A stretch of DNA of 40,760 nt from Chromera velia (lineage: Eukaryota; Sar; Chromeraceae): positions 36,393 through 77,152 of the forward strand of contig JAHBMJ010004317.1 in NCBI GenBank assembly GCA_018398765.1. Direction: 5' to 3'. The position numbers and the translations under genes are program-made. Position 1 is the stretch's first letter. Each line of letters starts with the position of its first letter. The notes below the pieces were generated by a model. That model worked only from the letters and a program-made list of their open reading frames with translations, had not been told where the DNA came from and did no database searches. Below, piece by piece: positions 1-11,323 of this stretch.

Positions 1-698
1 TTATAGGAGACTAAAACTGGAATTCTGCTAGGTGTAGACTCAGACCCATGACAGAAAGAACCAAGAGTCAGTTGTCTCTTCCTCTGCTTCGGATTCAATC
101 GACGTGATTCTCCTTTGAAGAGCAAAGCAGTTATCTCGATATTGATCATGGAGCTCATGCTTGGAATCGAATTGCAGGACCGAGACGCAACATCGTCTGT
201 CGAGCAGAGGAAGAAGAGTGGTCTCCTGAGAGTGGCCTCCAAAATAAGCCGCAGGTAGGTAAGGTGTCAGAAGAATAGAAGTGGCTACGTTTGCTGCGAG
301 GGAAATCACTAACCAGATGTCTTCAAAGATGTCTCGGAAATTTTTGGCCTTCCAAAGGAAAAAGATTTCAGAGGCGAAGAGAGAAAAGAAAGGATAGATT
401 GAGGGTTGGATGGGTGAATGGATGAATGGATGAGTGGATGGACGATTGCATGGATGGAGAGACAAGGACAGCGAGACAGTCAGACCTGAAGACGCTCGAG
501 TAGAAAGAAAGTCGGGAAGATAGACGAACAAATGAAATTGGAGTCGCAATGTCTTCTCTTTTTCTCTCCGTTTTTCTCTTCTTTTACTTCTTCAAGTCAT
601 TTGGACTTCAATCAATTGGGAAAACAAACGGTAACGTAAAAGTGGAGAGAGAAAGAAGTCAACGGAACATGGGAAAGGCAGACACGGAGAGAGACAGG

Positions 699-729
<31 letters not shown>

Positions 730-819
730 GCGTACGCGCAGTCTGCGGGACAGACAGGAGAGAGAAAAAAATGGAGAGACAAGAAATGCGAGAAGGCTCT
801 CACAAGCAATTAATTTTAG
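1..819. other. Left-edge intergenic DNA, no convincing gene
   Basis: No frame here looks like protein; the longest minus-strand readings are translations of short tetranucleotide runs (TGGA/TGAA near 405-450, GACA near 699-728). I see no domain and no paired splice signals. A gene could continue in from the left, but nothing supports it. Confidence 0.5.
699..728. repeat. (GACA)n microsatellite
   Basis: About seven uninterrupted GACA units. It lies just outside the left limit of duplicated copy A. Confidence 0.85.
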
Positions 820-948
820 GGAGGAAGAAACGGCAGACTCAAAAAGACCCATATGATGAAAGCGCGCAACAGAAAATTGCATCGTTGGCAAGCGAGTCGT
901 GGCTACACACGAACTCACACAAACACAGATACACCCGCGTATACACGT

Positions 949-965
949 GCACACACGCACGCACG

Positions 966-997
<32 letters not shown>

Positions 998-1020
998 CAC
1001 GCACACACACGCACGCACGC
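949..1020. repeat. (CA)n/(CACG)n microsatellite
   Basis: About 70 bases of CA dinucleotides with interspersed CACG. A shorter CA tract occupies the equivalent place in copy B near 32000-32040. Confidence 0.85.
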
Positions 1021-1123
1021 GGGCAGAAGAGGGCAGCGTACCGGGATCAATGTCCGGTCAATTTGCCTGTGGAAAGTGGATATCCAGGGATGGACTCACG
1101 GAGGTCGGTCTCCAAGCAGCTCT

Positions 1124-1255
1124 CCTCACTTTTGTCCTGTTCAGCATCGGTCTCCTACGCATTCATGATTTCCATCAGTTCCGGGTACGTCGTTGAGGGG
1201 AATGAAGTGATTGCGACTCAAATTTCAGGGAGATGCTGACAGGTTAAGAGTGAGG
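1124..1255. mobile_element. 132-bp inverted-repeat segment, copy A (MITE-like)
   Basis: The left end CCTCACTTTTGTCCTGTTCA and following GCATC pair imperfectly with the right end, GATGCTGACAGG..AGAGTGAGG, giving arms of about 24 bases around an 84-base interior. The copy at 32461-32592 has the same length and ends. Because the flanks are also shared, this may be a palindrome carried along by the larger duplication rather than an independent insertion. I see no clear target-site duplication. Confidence 0.5.
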
Positions 1256-2218
1256 GGAAGGGAGTATCTCTTGGGGGGGCTGAGGGGGACTTCATCTGTG
1301 CAGATGCTTAGTCTAAGAGAGCTCCTTGGCAGACAGACAGACTGGTGAGTGACTGATGAATAAGCTCCTTGCTTGAGCCAGTATGGTAGCAGAGTGTTCC
1401 ACCGCTTTCGCTGAATGGATTGAGAAGGAGCTGGACGGTTTGTCTTCCCCAAAAGTGTCCCTGCCCCCTCTTCCTTGCTTTTCTTTCCCAATGTCATGTC
1501 ACACGCCGCCGCCTTCCACGACGGAACCATGGGACGCCAAGATCGAGGCCCAATGCCAACTTGACCGCTTCTTCCAGGGGGACGTTGCTTGAAGAGACGG
1601 CTCGAAAGAGGTCAGCAAAAGAGGTAGTAACTGCTACCTTTCGCCCAGTGGCACTTCGCCTTGGCATTGTCGCTCATTGACAAGTCTTCGAGGGCAAATG
1701 GTTTGAAATTAAATGGCGGTCTTAGGGTACGTATTGTCTTCTTCACGCCTGTTGTCTCTCTCGATTTTCATCACAATTTTCAGGGAGGTTTTTCAGGCAT
1801 TCTCCCCTCCCCCCGCATTCCTTTTCCTTTTCCACCGGCCGGCCTGCACAGGCGCTGTCCCGAAAACGTCCAGATAATGAGGAGAGCTGTACATTTGACT
1901 TTCGTGACGAAGTGATAAATGCGTGTCCTGCAGACCGTGATCAGCTCATTGACTGTGGACCAACTCGCAATACCGTTTTCTGAGGAGGACGCTCAAGTTT
2001 GACAGCGTCCCCTTCTTTCTTGGCGTATAACATGGATGCTTGACGGATGGAGAGAGGCCGGTCGAAGAAGAGCGGGTGGAAATGGGGGGGGGCTGGACGT
2101 TGACGGGAGTCAGGACACGCCGGACAGAGGGAGGCCTGTTGGTGATTTTGGAAGAGCGCGTTTGACTGGGGGGCGTCTACATTGAAGTCCTCCGGGTCCA
2201 TTTGGGTCGATCACGTCG

Positions 2219-2266
2219 ATCCACACCCACATCCATATCCACAACCACAACCATATCCACCATCAC
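2219..2266 (+). repeat. Degenerate CCAYA-type minisatellite
   Basis: About eight imperfect units of CCACA/CCATA with spacer CCC or AC, in the presumed intron upstream of the acidic exon of copy A. It is absent from copy B. Confidence 0.6.
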
Positions 2267-2479
2267 AAACGATCACCTCACACCTCACAACATTGCCACA
2301 TGCCAACTGAATGCAAGTGAAGAGCGCAGCTCTGAGGGTCGATCTGCCTCAGAGAGAGACAGAAATTAGAGAGTTGAGTGAGGCAATGCAGAAGTGCAGA
2401 TGCGTGTGTATACATGTTTGACGTGTGCCCCAACATGAGATTTGATGTGTGCCGAGTCAACGCTCTTTTCTTGCTGCAG

Positions 2480-2588
2480 AGAGTTGGACAGCGACGACGA
2501 AGATGAAGATGACGCATCAGAGTCTTCTGCCATCGTCATTGAAGACGATTCTGAAGACGAGGATGATCAAGCACTCGGCGTGCAGTGA
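2480..2588 (+). CDS. Acidic C-terminal exon, unrecognised protein (copy A)
   Basis: After a good 3' splice signal (TTTTCTTGCTGCAG) an open frame of 36 codons ends at TGA 2586-2588. It begins E-L-D-S-D-D-E-D-E-D-D, has a short hydrophobic break (A-I-V-I), then E-D-D-S-E-D-E-D-D, and ends A-L-G-V-Q: an Asp/Glu/Ser tail of the kind seen on nuclear and chromatin-binding proteins. The paralogous exon at 33790-33886 follows an equivalent TTGCAG, has the same one-base phase offset and is also acidic, which supports coding. Upstream exons could not be resolved. In the region aligned with the B exon near 33252 this copy has an in-frame TGA, so it may be a pseudogene. Confidence 0.4.
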
Positions 2589-4234
2589 ATTTCGTCAGTT
2601 TGGGCAACACTGTGCACATAGATAAACATCCTTATGCATTGAAGTGTCTCAGCCGAGCCAGATGGTCATCGAAAGAGACTGTTGAAATGTTGCAAGAACA
2701 CGACCCAAGAAGAACTTTGTCAATTCAAAACCGTTCCGTGGTTTTTTTTTTCTCTCTCTCTCTCTTCCTCTCTGGCTGTCGCTGTTTCTCTCTTTTAGGG
2801 GAGTAAAAGCATGTGGTCTTACATGGAAAGTAGTATCAGCATGTCACAAAATTCAGACTCCCTCCATTCTTTCGGAGACGAGTCATGGCAAGGCGAGCCA
2901 TCCACGCTGTCCCGTCCTGCCTGTCTCTTCCCGCATCTGTGCACACCCTAGAGACCGCTGTGCCCTTTGGCCTCCTCGCAGGTCCACGGTATGTGCTCCA
3001 GGCACCAGCCGAACTCCCTCACACGCTTTTCACACAGGCGAAGCTGCTGACAAGAATGGCTGACACGGACACTGTCCTCCAAAAACACTGATGACTTCAA
3101 GGAGCATCAGAAGAGACGGAATTGTGACGATATGTACCAAAGTAATCCTGAGTACATCTAAAAAGTGTGACAAAAAAAAATATAGAGCTAATCTAGGAGC
3201 CAATTACCCGATTTAGTTTCTCTTTTCAAAAGTCTTTGCCAGCGTGTAGTTTTTTGTTTTGCTCAGAAATTGTTCTTATGAAATTTAATAATGTTTTTTT
3301 TTTTTAACGGCATATGATATTATTGTTTCCACATATAAATAATTTTTTGAAGTTCAAAAAAAAATTATTTGTGTATCTTCCCCTCTCTCTCTCCTCACTC
3401 TCTGCATATGTATACATGTGCATGTATATTTGTGTTTTTACTCTAGTTTCTACTAGTAAATCATGAAGCTTATCAAATTTATAGGGTTGTCATATGCTAA
3501 GTCAGATGAAAGCCACTATAGATGGTTCTAAAAGATGGTTTTATAGTTTTCCAGAGGACATCTGGTTTTAATTAAACTACTGAAAACTATGTCGGTAGTG
3601 GGCGTCGGATAAAAAGTCTAGTGTAGTGACAGTAGTGCTAACCTCTAGTAGTAAAAAGTCAAGATCTATATTAATCTATATCAATTAAGATACATTATTC
3701 ATTTAGGGGTTACCAGGTTAATATGATGTTAATATGGTTACCAGGCGGGGCTAAACCAGGCGATCACCAGGCCATAGCCGCATAGCGATTATTACTAAAT
3801 TTTTTAGAAGAACTATTGCCTCACAGCCCTAACCTTACCTAACTATCCTAACCGTATAGACTACGGTATAGTGTAAGTCAAGACTGAATTAGCTAGTGAA
3901 TTAGTTTTAATAACACTTATACAGTTTGATCCTAATCCTAATCCTATTAATATAGTGATGGGCAGTTTACTAGTCAGTCTAGCGGCTAGTCTAGCGCTCG
4001 GTGCTTCATACAGTAATCCACATACTTATATTGCCAGTCAATTTCTTGTATTCTTAGATTTGTATGTACGTACGCTGGAAAACATCAATTTGACTCACTA
4101 TTTCAGTGAGATTTTTTGTTTTTCAATCAGCATTGAGCTCGTACCCGCATTTACCGAATCAATTTTTTTCACAGACTGAAAGCGCTGGCCAGCAGTCTGC
4201 AAAGGTTATCGCCGGAGTCTGCTGGACGATAATT
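2589..4234. other. Intergenic, with AT-rich CTAG-bearing block
   Basis: No gene seen. From about 3110 to 4170 the composition turns strongly AT-rich, with long A and T runs and many TCTAG/CTAGT motifs, unlike the pyrimidine-rich, GC-balanced DNA around the genes. A partial duplication lies at about 3712-3750 (TTACCAGGTTAATATG, then GTTAATATGGTTACCAGG). Similar blocks occur at about 12880-13800, 26800-27000 and 35270-36130. Confidence 0.55.
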
Positions 4235-7200
4235 TCATGGTGGATGCACAACTTTAGCACTTGTCGAGGAAGAGAAAGAGAGTTTGGATCCAACTGCAGG
4301 CCTCTTGCTGTCGCTCTTTTCTTTTTCTTTCTCTTTCTCCCTTTCTCTGTGTTCCCTTTGAAGACCTCTGAGAACCTCTTGAAGCTCCTGCATGGAGAGA
4401 ATCAAAGAAAAGAAAAACACAAACACACGGACTGCATGCGAAAAGAATAGCACCAAGTTGACAATGCTTTCCCCTGCCTGTCTTTCTTCCCGTCTTCACT
4501 GTTTTCCTCGTCCCCGCGTTCCGTCGTTCATGTTTTCGCCGTTACACACAGCGTGCGCACGCGCACACCACACACACACAGGGAGAGAGAGAGAGAGAGA
4601 GGGAAGGAGAGAGGCATAGAGACTTTCGCCTCCAGGCCTTCTTTTAATCGTGTGTCCCCAATTGCCCTGACTCTCTCTCTCTCTGTGGCCGACTCTCTGC
4701 AGTTTCTCTTATGCCTTCTGACCTTCAAACGAGTCCTCTTCTGTCGGGACGCACTCGTCAACCTCTTTGCCTCCACAGCCGACTCTCCCTCTTCCCCCCC
4801 TCCTGCAGACTCTCCCATCGACTGAAGCCCCCTTCTCCTCGCATTCACTTCCCGCTCTGCTGCCTCCAGACGGTAACAGAGCGCTCGAACATCCGCACGC
4901 TCAGAAACGCGCAGGGGCGTCTCTGTCGACGTTGTTGTGTCCTTGTCCTTATCCGGGGTGCTTGAAACTCTCTGTCCATCACCCCCGACGTCCTCCCAGT
5001 CGGAGTATGTCGGCGAAATAGAATCCTTTTGCCGTTTTTGTGAGCTGTCAGGAGGGACTGCCAGAGGCGTTGTCACCCCTGTCGCCGCCACCGAAGACCC
5101 CCCAGGCCCCCCCACCTTCGTATGCTGCCATACAGAGCCGAAGAGGAACTCAAGCTCAGACAGGAGGGCCCTTCTCCGAGTCCCCAGCTCTGCCTCTGCC
5201 TCCGCATGTCGACCTTCAGCGGCACGGAGCGCCTGCAAAAGAGGCAGGAGGGAGAAAACCGAAAAGAAAATCGAAAGTGCAGACACGGTCAATACAGAGC
5301 AGCAAACCATTCCAGTCAATAACCATTACTGCACTCCCATTTGGAGAGTCAGCACCAGAACTGGAAGGCAAAAGATTGACTAATGGCCTGACAAAAAAAG
5401 AGGGGGCTTCCGAGAAAAATTCCGCACCGAAACAAAGAAGACGGACGGACACACACAAAGTTAACGCTGTTTTTGGTGAACTTCGATTTATTTGTTCCAA
5501 GCACTCGAGAAAAAGCTCTAAAAACCCATTTCCTCACCTCTTCCTCTGCTGACGCCGCCGCCCTCAATTCGGCTACCTCCCGTCTGCAGACTTCGATTTC
5601 CCTCTCTTGCATCTTTGCGTGTTCGAGTTCGGCTGCTGCCTCTCGCTCTGTTTCTTCTGCAGCAAAATTGATTGATTCGAGCGCCACCAAAATTGATTCG
5701 ACTTTGAACGTAGGAAGGAAACCGGTCTGACCATGCAGGGAAAACCAAGAAAGAGCACAGGAGGGAACGCACAGGACCGGAAAGAAAATCCCTGGAGGAG
5801 AGCAGAAAGAGGTTACGCGCAACGGTAAATCCGATACCGTACTTGTCTTATGGTACGGCGCCAACAGCACACCCCTGCTTGCCCCGCATCCTTCTGCTTT
5901 TCAGCCTGTCCAATACCCCTCCGCCGTCCGACCAAGGAACCCAAAGAAAGTTTTCAGGATTCATCCCTAAAGGAAAATAAACGTCATCTACTCAGGGCTC
6001 TTCTTTTGTGTCACTTCACCCCACTTGGTGCATTCTGCATCTCCGTGGCTCTGCGTCTGAGTGCTTACTTACTCGCTGAATTGGTGGCGGTCTCTGCGTC
6101 CCTCAGTTCCTGTCTGCAACAGAAGACAAGAGAAGAGAAGAGAAGAGAAGAGAAGGGGAAACAGAAGAGAGAAGATAAACACTCAGAATCAAGCTTGTGC
6201 CCTCCCCAAAAGGGTGCCTTCCTTCCTTCTTTCTCTCTGCGCATGGGCGCTTTGCATGTTGATTAGAAGATCAGAAAAGGAGACTCTAAGAAAAGGCGCA
6301 GACGGAATGAGAACAACGAAGCAACTCACTGAGCGTCCCCCCCCTCCCTCTGTGCCCATCCTCCCTCCCTCTCAAGCACCTCTTCTTCTTCTCACCGACC
6401 GAATTTGATGGTCCTCTTTTGTGAGCCTGTCCACCTCCGTCCTGAGTCTCTCCACCCTCTCCGGCAAGGACGAAAGCGCAGCTTCCGACTTCTCTACAGC
6501 CTTCTCCGCCTCCTCCAGCTCCTTTGCGAGCCGCTCTCTCTGGGCTTCCGCGGCCTTTAGAGACCCAGCGGCAGTCTGGTGGGCAACTTTTGCCTCAGCG
6601 GTTCGTGACTCTGCAACAGCCTTGTTAGAAGACACCGCAGTCCTCAAAAGAGCAACCTCCTCCCGGACCTTCCCTATTCTCTGTCGGGTCTCTTTGTTCT
6701 CTTCTTCCAAACTTTCGGCTCGCTCTTCCGCCTCCCTGACGCCCCGCTCCGACTCTGCCAGGATCTTCTCACGCGCCGAGGCACTCCGACGCAGCTCGGC
6801 CGTCTCTGTCTCTGCGTGCGTCAATTCCGTTCTCAGGGCTTCTAGAGCCAGTCTCTTCGCCTCCGTTTCCTGACTGAGACCCTCGAACGATTTCAGCGTT
6901 TCCACAAGAAACTGCAAACAGGCAGTGTCAGAGCCAAAGGAGAGAAAGTCATGAAGGAGGCAGGGAAATCATGGTACAGCACCTGACAGAAAGAGGGCAA
7001 CGAAGAACTCAAGCAAGAGAAACACAAAAACACAGCGAAACTAATCTTTTGGAGAAGGCGGCTGTTCTGATGGGAACCATGAAGAAAGGGGAAACGACAA
7101 AAAATGGAAATACTAGAATCCCTCTCTCTCTTTCTCCATAGGGCGTTTAATTTCAAGAATTTCACGCAATTGCTGTTCAGGACCAAACTTTCAAAATTTG

Positions 7201-7763
7201 AGCTGCGTGGGCGAAGGAAAATTCCAAGACATTTAAATGCTCTCTCCGACTTATATCTGCCAAACCACCGCTTCGACGACCAAGAGAGACCCCCCCTCAC
7301 CTTTTCCTCCTCTCCCATGACCTCCAGTCTCCTTGCCGTCTCCTCCAGCGTTTCTTTCACCTTCGAGTGAAACTTTGACAGCTCCCTCCCTGCCTCGCAG
7401 GTGCAGGACCTGAACACATCGTCTCCACTGCGGAGGAGACGAAGATCCTGCAAGGGCACGCAACACACTCAATTAGAGGCAGAGGCAGAGATCTCAATCG
7501 ATCGCAGAGACGGTCAAAAACGTATCCACAGCATGAAGACCATCTGCCGAGGCAACGGGGATTCCCCTTTCCAGAAAAACATCACCAGACGAACACAAAA
7601 TATTGGCACAGTTCAAGAAAGAGACAACATTCATTCAACAACAGGCAGTCGAGAATTCCACTTGTCTCCCAGCTGGAAAGCTACCCACAAAAGTTTAGTC
7701 GCGCACCTGCATGGAGGCTGCTTTATTGGGGGCAGGGGTCTTGTTGTTTCTCATCTTGTTCAT
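4235..7763 (-). CDS. Long coiled-coil protein, seven exons, function unknown
   Basis: Exons in transcript order: 7763-7707, 7447-7301, 6911-6396, 6109-6073, 5701-5538, 5232-4723 and 4387-4235 (stop TGA). This gives about 527 residues. All joins are phase 0 except around the 37-base fourth exon, whose acceptor, and the AAG acceptor of exon five, are the weakest points; skipping exon four and starting exon five at an upstream TCAG also keeps frame. The start ATG has an in-frame TAG just upstream. The protein is about 19 basic N-terminal residues, then heptad-rich Glu/Arg/Ala helix from about residue 25 to 310 (for example E-S-L-E-E-E-N-K-E-T-R-Q-R), a Ser/Thr/Asp-rich spacer (S-P-T-Y-S-D-W-E-D-V-G), another coiled coil and a KEKEKEK tail. 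I see no signal peptide, membrane segment or catalytic motif. Role inferred: cytoskeletal, centrosomal or scaffold protein. Confidence 0.7.
4579..4602. repeat. (GA)n microsatellite
   Basis: About ten GA units inside the last intron of the coiled-coil gene, next to a short CA tract at 4561-4578. Confidence 0.8.
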
Positions 7764-8467
7764 GGCCTACTGGACAACGCAGAATCCCGCTGAATGATTG
7801 AGCACAAAGGAACTATAGCACACAGATTTCGGCACGGTCGACATCACGCAACTGAAAAATTGTAGAGCTGGGTATTGAATTCCATCATGCGCCGTGTTCC
7901 CAAAGAATTTCGAACCCTTTCATCGTCGTTTTCTTTTCAGGAAAGCCCGGCTTCGGTTTGGATTCGATCCGGACAGCCACCGACATGCCACCGAGACTGA
8001 TTCGACAGCCAGTTCTCGACATTTCTTGACACACTGCCCAAGATTAAGGGCATGCACCCTAGCTAACATATTGCAATCATATTGCATGCCTGCCGAGCAT
8101 TGCCGAGCTAACCTTGCTTGCAAGGGGGCCATGCACGGAATGTCTTTTGAAGAAAACCATGCATGCACTTTTTTTCTCCTTTTTTTCTCCATGCACGCGA
8201 GCAACATCTTGCAAGTGCATCGCCATTCGCAACAGAAATGTGAGAGACAAAATCAGACAAAGCATGAGAAAGCTCGCTTCCTGTCGAGGGATTGATCGAA
8301 GTGAGTCAATTGACACGGAAATCGCTGGGAATGAGTCCCATTGAGTCCGGAGATCTTGATTCTGAACTTCTGTTAAGTGGTCTTAATTGTCAGCTTGCAG
8401 CACAAAGGTTGTGAACGAAGAGAAGAAAGTGCGGAAGTCTTTTCTCTCCTCCATCACAGAAGTCACA
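7764..8467. promoter_or_regulatory. Divergent intergenic region with repeated TGCATGC-type motifs
   Basis: About 700 bases separate the start of the minus-strand coiled-coil gene from the first ATG of the plus-strand membrane-protein gene, so both promoters should lie here. Between 8051 and 8196 there are five GCATGC/CATGCA-like sites: 8051, 8084, 8129, 8157 (a full CATGCATGCA) and 8189. TGCATGCA is a known target of ApiAP2 transcription factors in apicomplexans; its use here is inference. No TATA box stands out. If the membrane gene has an earlier exon, the intron acceptor ending at 8400 would narrow the promoter. Confidence 0.35.
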
Positions 8468-10715
8468 ATGCTCCAGTATCTTCGTCGCGAAGCTCTGCAG
8501 AATGCCTCTGCTGAGCTCCCAGGCTTGGTGGATCTCCCGAAATTCTCTGAACAGTTTGCATTTGGAGGCCTTTGCGTCTCTGCGATTCTCTGTGTTCTTT
8601 GTGCAGTCTTCAAACTGATCCCTTCCAAACGGAATCCTTTCCAATCTGTTTCGTGGTGTTGCTACCCGCTGCTCATCTCAATTGCGGCTCTGCAGGGCCT
8701 CCAGTTTCTCCTTTCGAACGAATGTGTTCCCTTGGCCCCATCTGATGAAATGGGGTTCTCTCCCTGTACCAACTTGAAGATCTACTGGGCAAATATCGGA
8801 ATTCTTCTGATGTGCAGCCTGCCGATCAGTCTGTCTTTGCTCCTTTGGGGGGTTGCAGAGACGAAGACTTTGAAATTTGTACAGGGCTTCTTTTGCCTTC
8901 TTTGCGTAGTTGCCTCGTTGGGATATCTTCTCTCGATCGGCTTCTGCCCCTGGGAGTACTTCAACGGAAAGTCTGAAAGGGGACTCCGTGCGACCGTGTT
9001 GGTCACTGAACCTTTCCTTCCGACGAGACGGCTGAAATGGTTCTTTGAACCCAACACCCTCAGCGCCTCTCTGGAAGATTTCCTCGCCAGATTTGACCTG
9101 GTGAAGTACTTCAGTGAGCTGACTCTCTTCGCTCTATCGGTGGTGCAGGTCAGCTGAATTATTTTTTGGACGGGGGCACAGATGTGAAGCAATTAGCCCG
9201 GCGGTGCCCTTTCTGTCCTCACCCGTCTCCTCGCCTCCCTTTCTCGTCTCTTTCTCTGTCTCCTCCGTGAAGCTTCCCCCAAACGCTCTTCCATGAGATT
9301 CGCCAGTTTATCCCAGTCCTCCTGGGATGTTTGCACTTTTTTCTCAATCACCCCCTCCTTCCCTCTATCACTGCTCGTATCACCCGGGCTGACACCGTCT
9401 CCTTCCCCCTTCGCCGTTTCCCCATCCTTTCTCATCTGCCCTCTTAGTCCCCCCCGCCCTGTTGGTTTTTCTTTTTGCATGCTGTGTGCCTGTCCGTCTC
9501 CCTCTCCCTTTCTGTCTGACTTGTTGTTTTCCATTCCTTGCATCTGTCGGTTCTCTTGAATGTCTCTCTGTTTGTGTCCGTCTCTGTCCATTTTCGTTTT
9601 GAATCTTCCGTCTCTCTGCATGTATGTCTGCCTGACAGAAGTTGTGTTGCGGTGTTCCGTTTGATTCTGTTTCTTGTCTTACTCCCACAGTGTCAGAATG
9701 GGTGTTGTCAGATTGTCACACGAGTCCATCGAGTGACCCTCCCTTTTCAGATCTTTTGAGCATTCCATCAGGATCGTAGAGGAAGGACATGAAGCAGAAA
9801 GGAGAAATCAGCGACCGTGAAGAATTATTTACCTTCTGAATTACAGAATAGCGGATGCAGCTTCTCCTGAAACCGTTTCAAATTTCTTTCTTCGCTCCCT
9901 CCTGCGTGCAGCTCCTCTTTCCTCGAGGCCCCGGAAAGTGGCTGTCGGTCTGCCTCCCCCTCCTCTCCATCCTGTCTCTGTTCGCCTTCCTCTCCGTTGA
10001 ATTCTCCTCGAAGACGGTAGATCAAGTGTGGCATGGTCTGAAGGAAGGGGAGTTTCCTGTGCGGGACTCTGCGACTGAGGTCGCGTCCCTTCTGCTTCCC
10101 TGGGCTTCCCCCCTTCTCTCCGTCTGGTTCCTCCTTCTTCGCCCCCTCTTCCTGGGTGTGTGCTGCCGGAGGGGGCAAACGCCTCTCAGTGCATCCAGGG
10201 TCGCATTCTCGGAGCAATGTGAGAGTGTGGGGGCCCTGGAAAAGTCCCAGCAGCAGGCAGATGCGGGTGGGGTGCATGGGGGGTTGATTCCCTCTGCCGA
10301 GACAGCAGAGACAGAGGTGGAGGAGACGGGAGAGGCCCCTCTGATGCAGATGCAAGAGGATCAGAGATCGATGGCAGAAGGGATCCCTCCAGAGGAGAGG
10401 GAGAGACAGAGAGATGCAGAAGTGGAGAGAGGCCCGGGGTTTGCCAACCCAATGGACATCCTTGACATCGATCGAACAGACCAAGACAAGAGCGCCTCTT
10501 CGTCTGCATCTGCATCCGCCCCCCCTTCCCGAGCAGCCACCTCTCGTGGGGGCAAACGACAGCCGAAGAAGAGACCCGCTGACCCGGTCCTGCAGGGGGA
10601 GGGAGAGGTTGACCCTCTGACTGCTTCTGATCCCGTCGCTCCTGCGGGTGAGGAGGCATCGAACTCGAATGTGTCCTCGAGGAGTCACAGGTACGGCCTG
10701 AGGCCTCGAAAATGA
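8468..10715 (+). CDS. Multi-pass membrane protein with long acidic/basic tail, unknown
   Basis: Two exons, 8468-9148 and 9912-10715 (TGA), join in phase 0 (GTGCAG|gtcagc .. cctgcgtgcag|CTCCTC), giving about 494 residues. Hydrophobic segments lie at about residues 30-50, 62-82, 103-127, 139-160, 221-250 (built across the splice) and 285-315, so roughly six membrane helices. The C-terminal 170 residues are hydrophilic: first Glu/Gln-rich, then a Ser/Ala run (S-A-S-S-S-A-S-A-S-A-P-P) and a basic patch G-G-K-R-Q-P-K-K-R-P, ending R-P-R-K. The frame stays open upstream to an acceptor-like TTGCAG ending at 8400, so a 5' exon may exist and lengthen the N-terminus. I do not recognise the family; it is probably lineage-specific. 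Confidence 0.7.
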
Positions 10716-10874
10716 ACAGAGAAGAGAGATCAGTCGGGAAAGAGGGAAGAAATTAGAGAGGAAGGGATAAGAGGGGAGACGTCTGTGTCTCCTTCCCGCT
10801 TTATCATCCCATCATGGGAAGGGTGGGAGGAAAGGTGGCAGGTGACTGTCTCTCTGTCTGAGAGAGAAGAGGCG

Positions 10875-10893
10875 NNNNGGGGGGGGGGGGGGG
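10875..10893. other. Assembly gap followed by G homopolymer
   Basis: Four undetermined bases followed by about fifteen G. The true length is probably uncertain because of sequencing difficulty. Confidence 0.9.
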
Positions 10894-11299
10894 AAGATGA
10901 AGGGGGAAGGTGGAAGGAGTATGTGGGTAGCGGACAGCATCATCGTGCAGAGTGAGCGACCGATTGCGAGGGGCAGAGAGAGAAGGAGTGAATTTCTCGA
11001 TCCGTATGTCTTGCCTGACTGTCGTGAACTCGAAACAGAGTGCTGGACTTGTGAGCCGTTGGTCTGCTCACCTGAGGATGAAAGGCTGCTCAGTTGCATT
11101 TTTCTTCGCTCTCCTCCCTCCATCTTGAAGACCCACGAACCAGACACAAAGAGAAAACGAGAGACAAGTCGAAAAGGGACATGGTGTGAGAAGAGAGAGA
11201 GATCAGGACAGTCTGTTTGTCCTTCTTTGTGTGTTTGAATTCGCTCCTCTTCGTTCCCTTCGTTTCTCTCCCTCCTTAATTGTGGGCAACATTTGTCTT

Positions 11300-11323
11300 C
11301 TCTCTCTCTCTCTCTCTCTCTCT
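11300..11323. repeat. (CT)n microsatellite
   Basis: About twelve uninterrupted CT units in intergenic polypyrimidine DNA. Confidence 0.85.

Larger units (their letters stand above)
820..2588 (+). repeat. Segmental duplication, copy A (partner at 31897-33886)
   Basis: This stretch aligns collinearly, in the same orientation and at moderate identity, with 31897-33886. Shared landmarks in order are: a GACCCAYATGATGAAA block (about 847 and 31928); a CA microsatellite; a 132-bp segment with inverted-repeat ends (1124-1255 and 32461-32592); a GGTAGCAGARTGT block (1385 and 32729); a GGGACGCCAAGA block with CAATGCCAACTTGACCGCTT (about 1530-1570 and 32910-32950); an ATAAATG..CTGCAG block (about 1915 and 33225); GCTCTGAGGGTC (about 2329 and 33640); and a last acidic exon. 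Spacing is nearly equal. An ancient gene duplication, with copy A partly decayed, is the simplest reading; a low-copy transposable element is the alternative. Confidence 0.7.

Noticed and set aside
6421..6873. Plus-strand Ser/Ala-rich frame
   Set aside because: It is antisense to the heptad-rich coiled-coil exon; codon pattern and splice signals support the minus strand.
9825..10688. Minus-strand frame opposite the membrane-protein second exon
   Set aside because: It is a shadow of a GC-balanced coding exon; the plus strand splices in phase with the first exon and has hydrophobic segments in the right place.
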